Of a stretch of DNA of 8,593 bases, positions 1-6,186 are shown piece after piece; the stretch's first letter is position 1; each line of letters starts with the position of its first letter. The notes beneath the pieces are model-generated. The model did not search any database, was not told the origin of the DNA, and saw nothing but the letters and a program-made list of their open reading frames with translations. Made by a program: the position numbers and the translations under genes. The stretch spans positions 1 through 8,593 of the forward strand of contig JAGLUM010000410.1 in the NCBI GenBank assembly GCA_023134755.1, in the 5' to 3' direction. This DNA is from Fidelibacterota bacterium. Lineage in GTDB: Bacteria > Fidelibacterota > Fidelibacteria > Fidelibacterales > Fidelibacteraceae.

Positions 1-142
1 TATGCCACCAATAGCCGTGACGCACCTCTGCAGAAGGTTTCTCAAAAATCACATCACGCAGGAGCTGGATACGGTCCAAATCTTGATTGAACAAAGTAGG
101 ATGTACGAAGAGCCGTAATCTGAAAAGCTGAAAGCGAATCAT
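1..142 (-). CDS. Partial cassette-type gene, unknown product (N-terminal 47 residues)
   Basis: An open frame runs on the minus strand from an ATG at 142 through the left edge of the window without a stop. The visible product begins MIRFQLFRLRLFVHPTLFNQ and continues with a mixed charged/hydrophobic sequence ending near HGYWWH. A strong Shine-Dalgarno (GGAGGAG) lies about 6 nt before the ATG. It sits immediately after the attC-like site at 165-226 and in the same orientation as the gene at 309-884, which is the usual layout of consecutive integron cassettes. I do not recognise the family. No signal peptide or membrane segment is obvious. The reading frame is well supported; the function is unknown. 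Confidence 0.6.
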   Translation of the reverse strand, partial: MIRFQLFRLRLFVHPTLFNQDLDRIQLLRDVIFEKPSAEVRHGYWWH

Positions 143-164
143 TATTACTCCTCCATAATATTAA

Positions 165-226
165 TTTGTACGTCGGAAAGCTCAGCGGCGCGGCTTGTCC
201 GCGTCCACTGAAGCGTCTTGTTCAGC
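165..226 (-). other. Degenerate attC-like recombination site
   Basis: Read on the minus strand, this segment contains GCGGACAAGCC and CGCCGCTGA, matching the attC at 8348-8403 almost base for base in its centre. It folds: CGCGG/CCGCG around an ACAAG loop, then TCAGTGG/CCGCTGA (one wobble) as the L''/L' arm. The outer R boxes are poor: the expected GTTRRRY end is replaced by an ACGTAC-like sequence and the R'' side is GAACAAG. It lies between two co-directional genes, where an attC belongs. Either it is a decayed site or an unusual R box is used. Confidence 0.55.
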
Positions 227-308
227 TTTTGCGCTTCCCTTACAGTTTGTTGGCTAAGTGCGCACAACTGGTCTTTTGACTGTCAGATGCAAATCAACTT
301 ATCGGGTC

Positions 309-884
309 CTATTTCCAGAACTGCCACCACTTCTTAGGCGCTTGTTCCGTGCGAGATGTGCTTTCTTCCCTCGGTGCCGCCTTTACCGATGTGGGGATAG
401 GTGGTGAGGTTGCAGCTACATGACTGTGAGCTTGCATTATCGGAAGTTTCCGCATCACGCTGTTTAAATCTCGACCAAGTCGTTCATAAAATTTAGCGGA
501 AGGCAGATCTTCCACTGGCATTTTCAGATCTTTGTTCTCCATCGCTTGGGCCAACAATGTTATCATGACCTGCCAGCAAGTCCGAAGCACAACGAATTCC
601 ACTTTCTCTAACTCTACAGAAATGAGCGCACTGTGCCGCTGACGCACAGCCACTGTGGGAAGTTCTTCACCTTTGGCCTTACTATCCACGATACGCAACT
701 GATCACCTGCCGACATCATGTCATTACTAAACTCTGGGTCGGCGACTCCCTTACGAAGAATTGATGAGAACTCCAGAGGCTTATGTTTAAGGTAATCAGC
801 AAACATCAAGGCAAATTCCGCCATAACCACAGAAACAACTACCCACTCCTTCTCTGTTAATTCTATTCGAATTGTTTCACTCAT
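309..884 (-). CDS. Cassette-type hypothetical protein with basic/aromatic C-terminus
   Basis: A 191-residue soluble protein of unrecognised family. Residues 1-140 are mainly predicted helical with a hydrophobic stretch around 15-30 (VVVSVVMAEFALMFADYL) that is too acidic to be a confident membrane segment. Residues 150-180 are a Pro/Ser/Thr/Ala-rich linker, and the protein ends in KKWWQFWK, a short basic-aromatic tail seen at the end of many otherwise unrelated bacterial proteins. The ATG at 884 is preceded by AAAGGAG with 7-nt spacing. The gene lies between the attI-like leader (953-989) and an attC-like site (165-226) in the same orientation, so it is probably the first cassette of an integron run. 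It is GC-richer than the DNA at 900-2160. Function unknown. Confidence 0.75.
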   Translation of the reverse strand: MSETIRIELTEKEWVVVSVVMAEFALMFADYLKHKPLEFSSILRKGVADPEFSNDMMSAGDQLRIVDSKAKGEELPTVAVRQRHSALISVELEKVEFVVLRTCWQVMITLLAQAMENKDLKMPVEDLPSAKFYERLGRDLNSVMRKLPIMQAHSHVAATSPPIPTSVKAAPREESTSRTEQAPKKWWQFWK

Positions 885-952
885 CGCCTATCTCCTTTCT
901 CTTGTTTTAACTGACATGGCCTTATGTAATCCCGGATGCTCATTTTCAAAAG

Positions 953-989
953 CTAACATAAGATTAGGTGTACTAATAAAAATAGCAAT
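953..989 (-). promoter_or_regulatory. Candidate attI-like cassette leader, copy 1
   Basis: On the minus strand these 37 bases match 6856-6892 on the plus strand with a single mismatch. Both copies end in ATGTTAG, giving a GTTRRRY-like crossover sequence (GTTAGCT here, GTTAGAC in the other copy), and both stand directly before the first gene of a run containing attC sites. That is the position of an attI site or of a conserved cassette leader. No integron integrase gene is in the window, so the attI call rests on position and the repeat alone. A chopped attC end is an alternative, but no partner R'' box is visible. Confidence 0.5.
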
Positions 990-1213
990 TGTGTTATTTT
1001 ATAATTACTTGATTTCATGTAATTGTTTTTAGCTAATTGTTTATTATTAATTAAACTGCTCATGACTTTATCTTTTTATAAATATAGTATACGTTGCTCA
1101 ATATCGCAATATAATTGACCTTCCCCATTTATCAGACAGTTACACATGTGCGTTTTTACAGCAGGTATCCAAATTCTTAAAAAAAGTGTAAATTTAAACA
1201 TAAACTAAAAACT
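990..1213. other. AT-rich non-coding stretch
   Basis: No open frame with a ribosome site is visible on either strand between the attI-like leader and the transglutaminase-like gene. The only recognisable element is the IS3-type terminal motif at 1116-1141. The base composition is much more AT-rich than the cassette gene to its left. Confidence 0.6.
1116..1141 (+). repeat. Solitary IS3-like terminal motif, copy 1
   Basis: Begins TGACCTTCCCC and ends CAGACAGTT, separated by 6 nt. Near-copies occur at 2141-2167 and 8431-8457, all in the same orientation. The layout TGACCTNCCCC...CAGACA resembles terminal inverted repeats of the IS3 family as I know them. No opposite end and no transposase are present, so this can only be called an end-like remnant. 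Confidence 0.35.
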
Positions 1214-1975
1214 CTAATTACCCCAAATGTAGGTTACAGTGTAAAATAATTCTTCATAGCATTCAACTTTATCTGAAAAATTTAGCATTTTGTTATGAGT
1301 AAAGTTTTCATCATGTCCGGTGTAGCCCCAAATATCAACTCCTTTTGCAAAAACAAAATAGTCATCCGGTAAGGGGCTCATAGTAGAAATAAATGGATTT
1401 AAATAGTCATAATCTTCCACATAGGTGCAGTTATTATCCAGTAGTATCCATTTATCATTTATATATATTTCCGACATAACATGACCGGAAAAAGATTGAA
1501 CAGTACCGGCTTTATAGTCATAAGCCCATTGCACACCGGCAGTTTCGATCATCACTGCCGGAATTCCAAACTCACGAAGAACACTTGAAATAATTAATGC
1601 TAATGAATGGCAGCCATAAAATTTTTTGATCTCGTAAAGTTCATTTACCGTATTTACACCCATCATAGCCCCACCCGCATTTTCAAATGTAAAGTTCTGA
1701 TTTATCCAGTGGCATACTCGTAAAATATCTTCAATATTATGACCGGGAGTTCCTATAGCATTTCGTATTTCTGCGAGATAGCTATCTTTTAAATCAGATT
1801 CTTCTCCCGGGATAAGATATTTTTCAGGGTTATTATAATCGATTCCAAATGAAAAATCTATGCTATCAATATCAAAATTACAATCAGGGGGTGGGTCTAT
1901 ATTTTTACACAATTCACATGAAATGAAAAGTAATAAGAACACAATCAATAGTATAATAATTATTGACCTTCTCAT
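1214..1975 (-). CDS. Transglutaminase-like lipoprotein
   Basis: A 253-residue secreted lipoprotein. Residues 1-20 form a lipoprotein signal peptide (MRR, a run of Ile/Leu/Phe, then FISC with lipidated Cys20). The body carries the Cys-His-Asp triad of the transglutaminase-like (TGc, PF01841-type) fold: Cys122 in FYGCHSLA, His165 in FSGHVMSEIY and Asp180 in KWILLDNN. Members of this fold act as proteases, peptide amidases or transamidases, and the substrate cannot be inferred here. The ATG at 1975 has AAGGG about 7 nt upstream. It is a single gene with no co-directional partner. It lies outside the 143-bp direct repeat, between two IS3-like end motifs. The fold assignment is good and the catalytic residues look intact; the role is unknown. 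Confidence 0.82.
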   Translation of the reverse strand: MRRSIIIILLIVFLLLFISCELCKNIDPPPDCNFDIDSIDFSFGIDYNNPEKYLIPGEESDLKDSYLAEIRNAIGTPGHNIEDILRVCHWINQNFTFENAGGAMMGVNTVNELYEIKKFYGCHSLALIISSVLREFGIPAVMIETAGVQWAYDYKAGTVQSFSGHVMSEIYINDKWILLDNNCTYVEDYDYLNPFISTMSPLPDDYFVFAKGVDIWGYTGHDENFTHNKMLNFSDKVECYEELFYTVTYIWGN

Positions 1976-2110
1976 GATTACCCTTTTGGTTCATATCGGT
2001 AATTTACATAAAGGGATCATCAATAAGCTATTAAAAACTATAATGTCAGGTAATTGAGTTTTGATTCAATAGATTACATTTAAGTGCTTATTCCCGACCC
2101 GTAATATTGC

Positions 2111-2139
2111 TTGACATTAAAACCACGAGCTTTTACATT
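2111..2139 (+). promoter_or_regulatory. Sigma70-like promoter with no obvious gene
   Basis: TTGACA at 2111-2116, a 17-nt spacer and TACATT at 2134-2139 form a close match to a housekeeping promoter. It fires rightwards into an IS3-like end (2141) and the antisense side of the tRNA-Phe fragment. The next plus-strand gene starts at 2547. It could be a leftover outward promoter of a lost insertion sequence or a chance match. Confidence 0.35.
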
Positions 2140-2140
2140 G

Positions 2141-2167
2141 TGATTTTCCCCCATTTATCAGACAGTT
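2141..2167 (+). repeat. Solitary IS3-like terminal motif, copy 2
   Basis: TGATTTTCCCCC followed by ATTTATCAGACAGTT; it overlaps the left edge of the 143-bp direct repeat, whose perfect identity begins at GACAGTT (2161). It shares the CCCATTTATCAGACAGTT core with copy 1 at 1116-1141. Confidence 0.35.
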
Positions 2168-2227
2168 GCATGTGTTCTCCCGCTCGCATTATTTAGCTTT
2201 TTCTACAAAATTATTGCCCAAATAAAC

Positions 2228-2255
2228 AAACACCCCGACATACATCAGGGTGTTT
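2228..2255 (-). terminator. Intrinsic terminator downstream of tRNA-Phe half, copy 1
   Basis: On the minus strand AAACACCC pairs with GGGTGTTT, extended by three inner pairs (T-G, G-C, A-T) to an 11-bp stem with a 6-nt loop, followed by a T-rich tail (TGTTTATTT). It begins 5 nt after the end of the tRNA fragment, as expected for a tRNA terminator. Confidence 0.75.
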
Positions 2256-2260
2256 AAAAG

Positions 2261-2302
2261 TGGCTCCGGCCGGAATTGAACCAGCGACACAGGGATTTTC
2301 AG
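2261..2302 (-). pseudogene. 3' half of tRNA-Phe (GAA), displaced attachment-site fragment
   Basis: The minus strand reads from the anticodon loop CTGAAAA (anticodon GAA) through stem TCCCT, variable loop GTGTC, T arm GCTGG/TTCAATT/CCGGC, acceptor strand CGGAGCC and discriminator A. No CCA is encoded. The five bases before the loop (GAGTA) do not pair with TCCCT, and no D arm or 5' acceptor strand follows, so tRNA identity stops at the anticodon loop. That is where many tyrosine recombinases cross over. It is best read as the displaced 3' half left by an element integrated in a tRNA-Phe gene. Confidence 0.75.
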
Positions 2303-2316
2303 TACTCTGTTCAGCG

Positions 2317-2507
2317 CTGATAATCAGCAAGTTACAGAGGAGGGTGACCAAAAACTGACCGGTGATTATTTATCTTCTTTAAGGCCATAATTTACAGTAG
2401 TTTATAACTTGCTAGATATGTGATATTATGTGATGAGTTTAATTTTCCCGCAATAACCAAAAAATTATTTGCATAAAATGATAAACCATGTAAATTAAAA
2501 AACAACA
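2317..2507 (+). repeat. Conserved 191-bp element arm, copy 1
   Basis: Begins with the palindrome CTGATAATCAG and continues AAGTTACAGAGGAGGG. It matches 5891-6081 over its full 191 bases at roughly 90% identity with no net length change. Differences cluster at offsets about 42-70. The arm starts 14 nt after the anticodon loop of the tRNA-Phe half (gap 2303-2316), exactly the same spacing as in the tRNA-Met copy. It contains a promoter-like sequence near its right end and leads into the first cargo gene. It is probably the end of an integrative element, that is, an attachment arm plus leader. Confidence 0.8.
2469..2496 (+). promoter_or_regulatory. Promoter-like sequence in the conserved arm, copy 1
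   Basis: TTGCAT, a 16-nt spacer and TAAATT. All 28 bases are conserved in the second arm (6043-6070). It lies about 50 nt upstream of the first cargo gene at 2547 and points towards it. Confidence 0.45.
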
Positions 2508-2546
2508 TACAGGTGTAGTATTAATATAAAAATAGGGGGTTCTACA

Positions 2547-3203
2547 ATGCCATTTATTTTTATCATTATAATAATTATATTCATCAATAAAAGATCTCGT
2601 TTTAATCGTCTCCAATCACACAATGTACCTCATATACCAAAAGTTCACTTTGACGAATATAGACGTATCAAAATTAAAAGAATAGATACAATCCTGTGGA
2701 CGTCTATTGCATTATTAGTAATTGGTTTGCCATTTCTTATATATTTTGGTAAAGTTATTAAGACAGGGGAAGGGCCAATATTTTTAATTCAATTTCTACA
2801 ATTTATTTTTATTGTTGGCGTTTCTATTTGGTCAAGTAAAACAACAAATAGTGCAATTGAAAAAATTTTAGGAAAACCAGAAAATATACTGTTACATGAA
2901 AAATTGGAAGCTAAAGAGATGGAAGAAAAACAAAAAGAATTTATTTCTAAAAAGGAAGAAATAGAAGAAGAAGAAAAAAAGAAAGATAAACAAGAATCAA
3001 CAGGAATGCTTAAGGGACCTTTAGGTTTTATTTCTACATTTTTGGGCGTGGTAATATGGGGAGGTTCTACTGCTTTACTATATAATTTAGGTTTAAGAGG
3101 TTGGTCAATTTTAATTGGACTTGTCATGGCTTTAATTTTTGCTCCCGCAATTGATATGGGGTTACGTTCAATAACGGGTAAAAAGAATAGGAGAGAAAAA
3201 TGA
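2547..3203 (+). CDS. Multi-pass membrane protein with cytoplasmic-type coiled coil
   Basis: A 218-residue integral membrane protein of unrecognised family. Hydrophobic segments lie near residues 2-14, 48-68, 77-96, 158-178 and 185-205. Between the third and fourth is a highly charged Glu/Lys-rich region (about 112-150) that should form a coiled coil. The protein ends in a basic tail (GKKNRREK). The ATG at 2547 follows AGGGGG with about 7-nt spacing. The stop codon overlaps the start of the downstream lipoprotein (ATGA), so the two are probably translationally coupled and may work together at the envelope. It is the first gene after the 191-bp arm and probably uses the arm's promoter. The paired hydrophobic hairpins flanking a coiled coil give no specific function. 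Confidence 0.8.
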   Translation: MPFIFIIIIIIFINKRSRFNRLQSHNVPHIPKVHFDEYRRIKIKRIDTILWTSIALLVIGLPFLIYFGKVIKTGEGPIFLIQFLQFIFIVGVSIWSSKTTNSAIEKILGKPENILLHEKLEAKEMEEKQKEFISKKEEIEEEEKKKDKQESTGMLKGPLGFISTFLGVVIWGGSTALLYNLGLRGWSILIGLVMALIFAPAIDMGLRSITGKKNRREK

Positions 3204-3802
3204 AAAGAAAAATATTGTTAATAAATATTATTTTGTTATGCCTTATTATTATAGCTTGTGGTGGAGCAAAAAAGAACTATGAAAAAGTTAAACAGGTAAA
3301 CACTATTCAATCTTACGAGGCATTTATACAACAATACTCTAAAAGTAATTACGTCAATGAAGCGAAAGAAAAATTGGACTCTTTATATTTTATAGGGCTT
3401 AGAAGTAATGATCTTAAACAACGATTATTATATATACGATTATTATATCCTAAGGGAAAAGACGCAGTTTCCATATTATTAAAAGCACTAAAAGATACAA
3501 ATGCTAATTGTAGATGGAGTGCTGCCGGAGCATTGGCTTTAATTGGTCAATCAGCAAAAGAGGCTCTTCCTCTACTTCAGTCAGTTATGTATGAGGATTC
3601 AGATCAAGCAGTTATTGATATCTCTCAATTGGCTGTTAGTCTTATAAGCAATAATTCTTTAATTCATCCACCTAAATATGTTAGATTAACTACATCTTCT
3701 AAGCCAGGTGATCTAGTAATTAAAGCTCCCTATGAGAAAGTTTTAATTTTTCTTGCTGGTGGAAAATGCGATGTACGTGATCTTATTCTTTCAATAGAGT
3801 AA
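3200..3802 (+). CDS. HEAT-repeat lipoprotein
   Basis: A 200-residue lipoprotein. Residues 1-20 are a lipoprotein signal peptide ending LIIIAC, with lipidated Cys20. Residues 27-62 (YEKVKQVNTIQSYEAFIQQY and following) resemble the short helical-pair module common in bacterial secreted proteins, where a chain of Y/A-x-F-hydrophobic positions precedes a Y-x-x-E-A-x-x-x-L helix. Residues about 70-150 form two HEAT-like repeats (DAVSILLKALKDTNANCRWS, then a second helix pair), normally a protein-binding scaffold. A 50-residue C-terminal tail is unassigned. The ATG overlaps the TGA of the upstream membrane protein, so the pair is translationally coupled. Binding partner unknown; the adjacent membrane protein is the obvious candidate. 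Confidence 0.82.
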   Translation: MKRKILLINIILLCLIIIACGGAKKNYEKVKQVNTIQSYEAFIQQYSKSNYVNEAKEKLDSLYFIGLRSNDLKQRLLYIRLLYPKGKDAVSILLKALKDTNANCRWSAAGALALIGQSAKEALPLLQSVMYEDSDQAVIDISQLAVSLISNNSLIHPPKYVRLTTSSKPGDLVIKAPYEKVLIFLAGGKCDVRDLILSIE

Positions 3803-3867
3803 AATTAATGATATTTGATTATAAAAAATGAGGTTAAATATGTGTGGGCGATTTATGTAATAGGTGT

Positions 3868-4527
3868 TTATTTATATTTTATTGAGTTGTCAATTATTTT
3901 CATTGTTTCAATACTTTCTTTACTATCACTTCCATCTTCATTTTTTGAATCTTGAAAGACTATAAATCTTGACTTAGAATCGGATAATATAATTTCTAAA
4001 TAATCCATGGTTAGTTTTTGTCCGAATAAAGAAATATTGATTCTTCTTCCTGCCAAAATCTTTTTACCCAACTTTATTTGTACCTTTTCAATTATACAAT
4101 TATCTTTTCCGAATTGATTTATCACTTCATTGACAACATCATCCAATTCGATTTTTGCATCAAATTCGAAACACATAATGACAAAATTATTCCCGTCAAA
4201 AGTCCAACCCTTATAGCCATAATCTTCCTCAAATTCAAAACTAAAATATTTCGGATAATCAAATGATATATTCTCATTGTCAAATTTTTTAAAATCTGCT
4301 AATCTTACTGAGATTTCAGGCTGTTCTAAAGTAGAATGAAACTTTAATATCTCTCCTTCTGAAAGAGTATATATGGTATCATTTATCTTAATTATAAATG
4401 TCGTTTTAGGTTCTTTATTGGCATTCGAATTTTGTTCTTGTGAAAAGCCGTTTCCAGCAAGGAACAATATCATCATGAATGTGGAAAGTTTTCTTATTAC
4501 TCTTGTTTTATTATATGTTACAACCAT
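3868..4527 (-). CDS. Secreted hypothetical protein
   Basis: A 219-residue protein with an N-terminal signal peptide: a basic start (residues 2-13), a hydrophobic core FMMILFLAGN and likely cleavage near GFS-QE at about residues 28-30. There is no lipobox Cys. The mature part is rich in Lys, Asp and aromatic residues, with alternating patterns (FIIKINDTIYTL, ISFDYPKYFSFEFEEDYGY) suggesting a beta-rich domain. I do not recognise the family. The ATG at 4527 is preceded by AAAGGAG at 8-nt spacing, so this start is preferred over the internal Met residues 18-19. It converges with the lipoprotein gene ending at 3802, and no clear terminator hairpin is visible in the 65 bp between them. Confidence 0.72.
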   Translation of the reverse strand: MVVTYNKTRVIRKLSTFMMILFLAGNGFSQEQNSNANKEPKTTFIIKINDTIYTLSEGEILKFHSTLEQPEISVRLADFKKFDNENISFDYPKYFSFEFEEDYGYKGWTFDGNNFVIMCFEFDAKIELDDVVNEVINQFGKDNCIIEKVQIKLGKKILAGRRINISLFGQKLTMDYLEIILSDSKSRFIVFQDSKNEDGSDSKESIETMKIIDNSIKYK

Positions 4528-4553
4528 TGAATTTACTCCTTTCGTTTATTTCC

Positions 4554-4679
4554 TCAATATTTTTCTATAAACTCCTTATATATAGGTATCGTATCAGCAT
4601 ATATAGCTTGACTGTAATAAAATTCTTCTATAAGTATCTTGACCGAATCGGAATATATTCCTTCAGAAAATCCTTTCAT
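4554..4679 (-). CDS. Possible small ORF (41 residues), doubtful
   Basis: The minus strand reads MKGFSEGIYSDSVKILIEEF and continues to an end at YKEFIEKY, 26 nt before the secreted-protein start. The end resembles the first part of the helical module found in the lipoprotein at 3200-3802, so it may be a fragment of such a gene. No ribosome site precedes the ATG at 4679. It could equally be chance in AT-rich DNA. The rest of 4528-4790 shows nothing else I can identify. Confidence 0.2.
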   Translation of the reverse strand: MKGFSEGIYSDSVKILIEEFYYSQAIYADTIPIYKEFIEKY

Positions 4680-4790
4680 AATGAAATGCGGAAATATTTA
4701 TCTCTTTTTAAATTAGTAGCTAATTTAATAGTAGTAAATAATCAATATTAATGAGAAGAAAAAATTTATTTAAATTATTTCCTAGCATAG

Positions 4791-5417
4791 TTACAATGTT
4801 AACCAAATGATCGCTGCTACAACACTAATCACCATAATAATATAACCATTTTTTCTTGAAGCTTCGTTGAATTTTTTCACCTTAGTACCGTCAGGTAATT
4901 TTACTTTTGCAGCTGATAAGTAAATGCCAATTGCCAGACCAAACCAACCTCCAAGTAGGGCAAAAATATAGCCCGCAACTAACCAACCGGCACCCGCCTG
5001 TTTTTCATAATCAATACCTTTTGAACTGTCTGCACTTGATTTACTTGAGGATATTGGACTATCATTTAAGCTAACACCACACTTGATACACATGACCTGT
5101 TTTTCAGTTACTTCCACACCGCAGTTGTAACAATACTTATTTTCAGTTCGTGGTGGTAATCCACATTTTGTACAAGCAATTGTTGACTCCAAAACTTCGT
5201 TTCCACAGTTGGTACAATACCTACTCTTTTCTTCATTTTCTTGGTTTTCCTGATCTTTGGATTTATCAGTTAAATTACCTATCCCTCGTTTTTCAAGTAC
5301 ATAGCGGATAATATTAAAAGTTTCGTCCAAATATTTATTTCTATCATTTTGTTGCAATATAGCAGATAATTCCTCTGTAGTTTTCAATTCCATGTGTTTT
5401 AAAATCTCTTCGTTCAT
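4791..5417 (-). CDS. Double zinc-ribbon membrane protein
   Basis: A 208-residue protein, counted from the ATG at 5417. Residues 1-45 are an N-terminal helical region (ELSAILQQNDRNKYLDETFN). Next come two zinc ribbons, C68-x2-C71...C82-x2-C85 and C96-x2-C99...C110-x2-C113, and then a Ser-rich linker at about 119-133. Two membrane segments follow at about 144-168 (GWLVAGYIFALLGGWFGLAI) and 190-206. This resembles the widespread class of zinc-ribbon proteins tethered to the membrane, whose function is mostly unknown. A start at 5432 is possible, but AAAGGA lies correctly spaced only before the ATG at 5417. The stop of the upstream fragment gene is 19 nt away, so they are probably co-transcribed. 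Confidence 0.78.
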   Translation of the reverse strand: MNEEILKHMELKTTEELSAILQQNDRNKYLDETFNIIRYVLEKRGIGNLTDKSKDQENQENEEKSRYCTNCGNEVLESTIACTKCGLPPRTENKYCYNCGVEVTEKQVMCIKCGVSLNDSPISSSKSSADSSKGIDYEKQAGAGWLVAGYIFALLGGWFGLAIGIYLSAAKVKLPDGTKVKKFNEASRKNGYIIMVISVVAAIIWLTL

Positions 5418-5436
5418 ATTATATCCTTTCATAGTT

Positions 5437-5721
5437 TTAATAGGCCAGATGCATTCGTGAGTTTGTTTTGGTGATGATGGTCATGGAATTATTATTATCA
5501 CAAATGAATATTTTTAATCTATAAAAAAAATCAGAAGCGCCGATATTCAAATTACCATTAAAAGTGTATCCGGCTCCAAGATCAACAATGGGAAAAAATG
5601 ATGATGAAGAAAAACTACCATTTACATCAAAACCACTTTCGCCTTTCTCAAAAAGAAAAGTTTGAGCAATTAATAAATTGGAAACAATTAATAACGCAAC
5701 TAAAAGCGAGACTCTTTTCAT
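5437..5721 (-). pseudogene. Truncated outer-membrane beta-barrel protein fragment
   Basis: 94 residues. Residues 1-20 are a signal peptide (MKRVSLLVALLIVSNLLIAQ). Residues 25-62 (GFDVNGSFSSSSF, then a DLGAGYTFNGNLNIGA segment) have the alternating Gly/aromatic pattern of the first strands of an outer-membrane beta-barrel. After about residue 63 the pattern is lost and the tail (RLKIFICDNNNSMTIITKTN) looks unrelated. Barrels of this kind normally run well over 150 residues, so this is probably a 5' remnant whose remainder was deleted or replaced. A genuine short secreted protein cannot be excluded. Confidence 0.5.
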
Positions 5722-5804
5722 TTCCTTGTCTCTTCTAAGTAATATTTGCTTATTAATAATTATACTAAATATTTTAACAAATCAAAATGATATTTAACAT
5801 TGCT

Positions 5805-5822
5805 GACAAATAAATATTTGTC
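5805..5822. repeat. Short perfect inverted repeat
   Basis: GACAAATA and TATTTGTC are separated by 2 nt. The repeat lies about 20 nt beyond the 3' end of the tRNA-Met fragment on the minus strand, so it may be that tRNA's weak transcription stop. There is no T run after it. It may also be a protein-binding site. Confidence 0.35.
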
Positions 5823-5841
5823 GTTATATTATAATTAGAAA

Positions 5842-5881
5842 TAGCCCCTCAAGGACTTGGACAAACGGATTATGAGTCCGC
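5842..5881 (-). pseudogene. 3' half of elongator tRNA-Met (CAT) with T-arm deletion
   Basis: The minus strand shows anticodon stem GCGGA, loop CTCATAA (anticodon CAT), stem TCCGT, then TTGTCCAAGTCCTTG, acceptor strand AGGGGCT and discriminator A, with no CCA. The T arm is too short. A normal arm would be CAAGG/loop/CCTTG, and the observed sequence fits loss of about 7 nt between two CAAG repeats. D arm and 5' acceptor strand are absent. It is therefore a non-functional, decaying displaced 3' half in the same layout as the tRNA-Phe fragment at 2261. Confidence 0.7.
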
Positions 5882-5890
5882 TGAACCATA

Positions 5891-6081
5891 CTGATAATCA
5901 GTAAGTTACAGAGGAGGGTGACCAAAAACTGCCCAGTATTAATTTACCTTATTTAAGACCATAATTTACAGTGGTTTGTAACTCGCTAGATATGTTTTAT
6001 TATGTTGTGAGTTTAATTTTTCCGCAATAACCAAAAAATCATTTGCATAAAATGATAAACCATGTAAATTAAAAAACAACA
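5891..6081 (+). repeat. Conserved 191-bp element arm, copy 2
   Basis: Same length as 2317-2507 and roughly 90% identical. It starts with CTGATAATCAG 14 nt from the anticodon loop of the tRNA-Met fragment (gap 5877-5890), and the gap sequence is unrelated to that in copy 1. Identity stops abruptly after AAAAAACAACA, where cargo begins. It marks the start of the second unit. Confidence 0.8.
6043..6070 (+). promoter_or_regulatory. Promoter-like sequence in the conserved arm, copy 2
   Basis: TTGCAT, a 16-nt spacer and TAAATT, unchanged from the copy at 2469-2496. Conservation inside an arm that has diverged elsewhere supports a function. It would drive the small ORF at 6100 and the lipoprotein at 6211. 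Confidence 0.45.
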
Positions 6082-6099
6082 CAACATAAAAAGGTTGAA

Positions 6100-6186
6100 A
6101 TGTGTGGTTTATTTATCCACATAAGAAACAAGAGTACTTATCCTTGTACTATTTTAGTTTGGCTAAGGATTCTGGGTGTTTTATGA
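6100..6186 (+). CDS. Possible 28-residue leader ORF
   Basis: MCGLFIHIRNKSTYPC and 12 more residues, ending TGA 24 nt before the lipoprotein start. AAGG lies 5 nt before the ATG. It begins 18 nt after the conserved arm. Codons 13-15 contain CTTATCCT, which is complementary to the ribosome site of the next gene, so it may be a regulatory leader peptide. It is short, without known relatives to my knowledge, and may be chance. Confidence 0.3.
   Translation: MCGLFIHIRNKSTYPCTILVWLRILGVL

Larger units (their letters stand above)
2161..2303. repeat. 143-bp direct repeat, left copy (tRNA-Phe 3' half, terminator and downstream flank)
   Basis: By eye these 143 bases are identical to 8451-8593 in the same orientation. 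The repeat contains, on the minus strand, a tRNA-Phe-like 3' half, its intrinsic terminator and about 65 bp beyond. The right copy is cut by the window end, so the true length may be greater. The two copies are 6,290 bp apart and could support excision of a 6.29-kb circle by homologous or site-specific recombination. Confidence 0.9.

Noticed and set aside
1116..2167. A complete insertion sequence between the two left IS3-like motifs
   Set aside because: Both motifs have the same orientation and the gene between them is a transglutaminase-like lipoprotein, not a transposase.
2261..2330. A complete tRNA-Phe gene
   Set aside because: Only the anticodon loop to discriminator base is present; the 5' stem strand does not pair and no D arm or 5' acceptor strand follows.
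2789..3127. 112-codon minus-strand frame
   Set aside because: Lies fully inside the membrane-protein gene; its Ser/Phe-rich product is the reverse reading of Glu/Lys codons.
4373..4751. Plus-strand hydrophobic frames over the secreted-protein start and upstream gap
   Set aside because: Antisense or AT-rich chance frames (Phe/Leu/Tyr-rich) without Shine-Dalgarno sequences.
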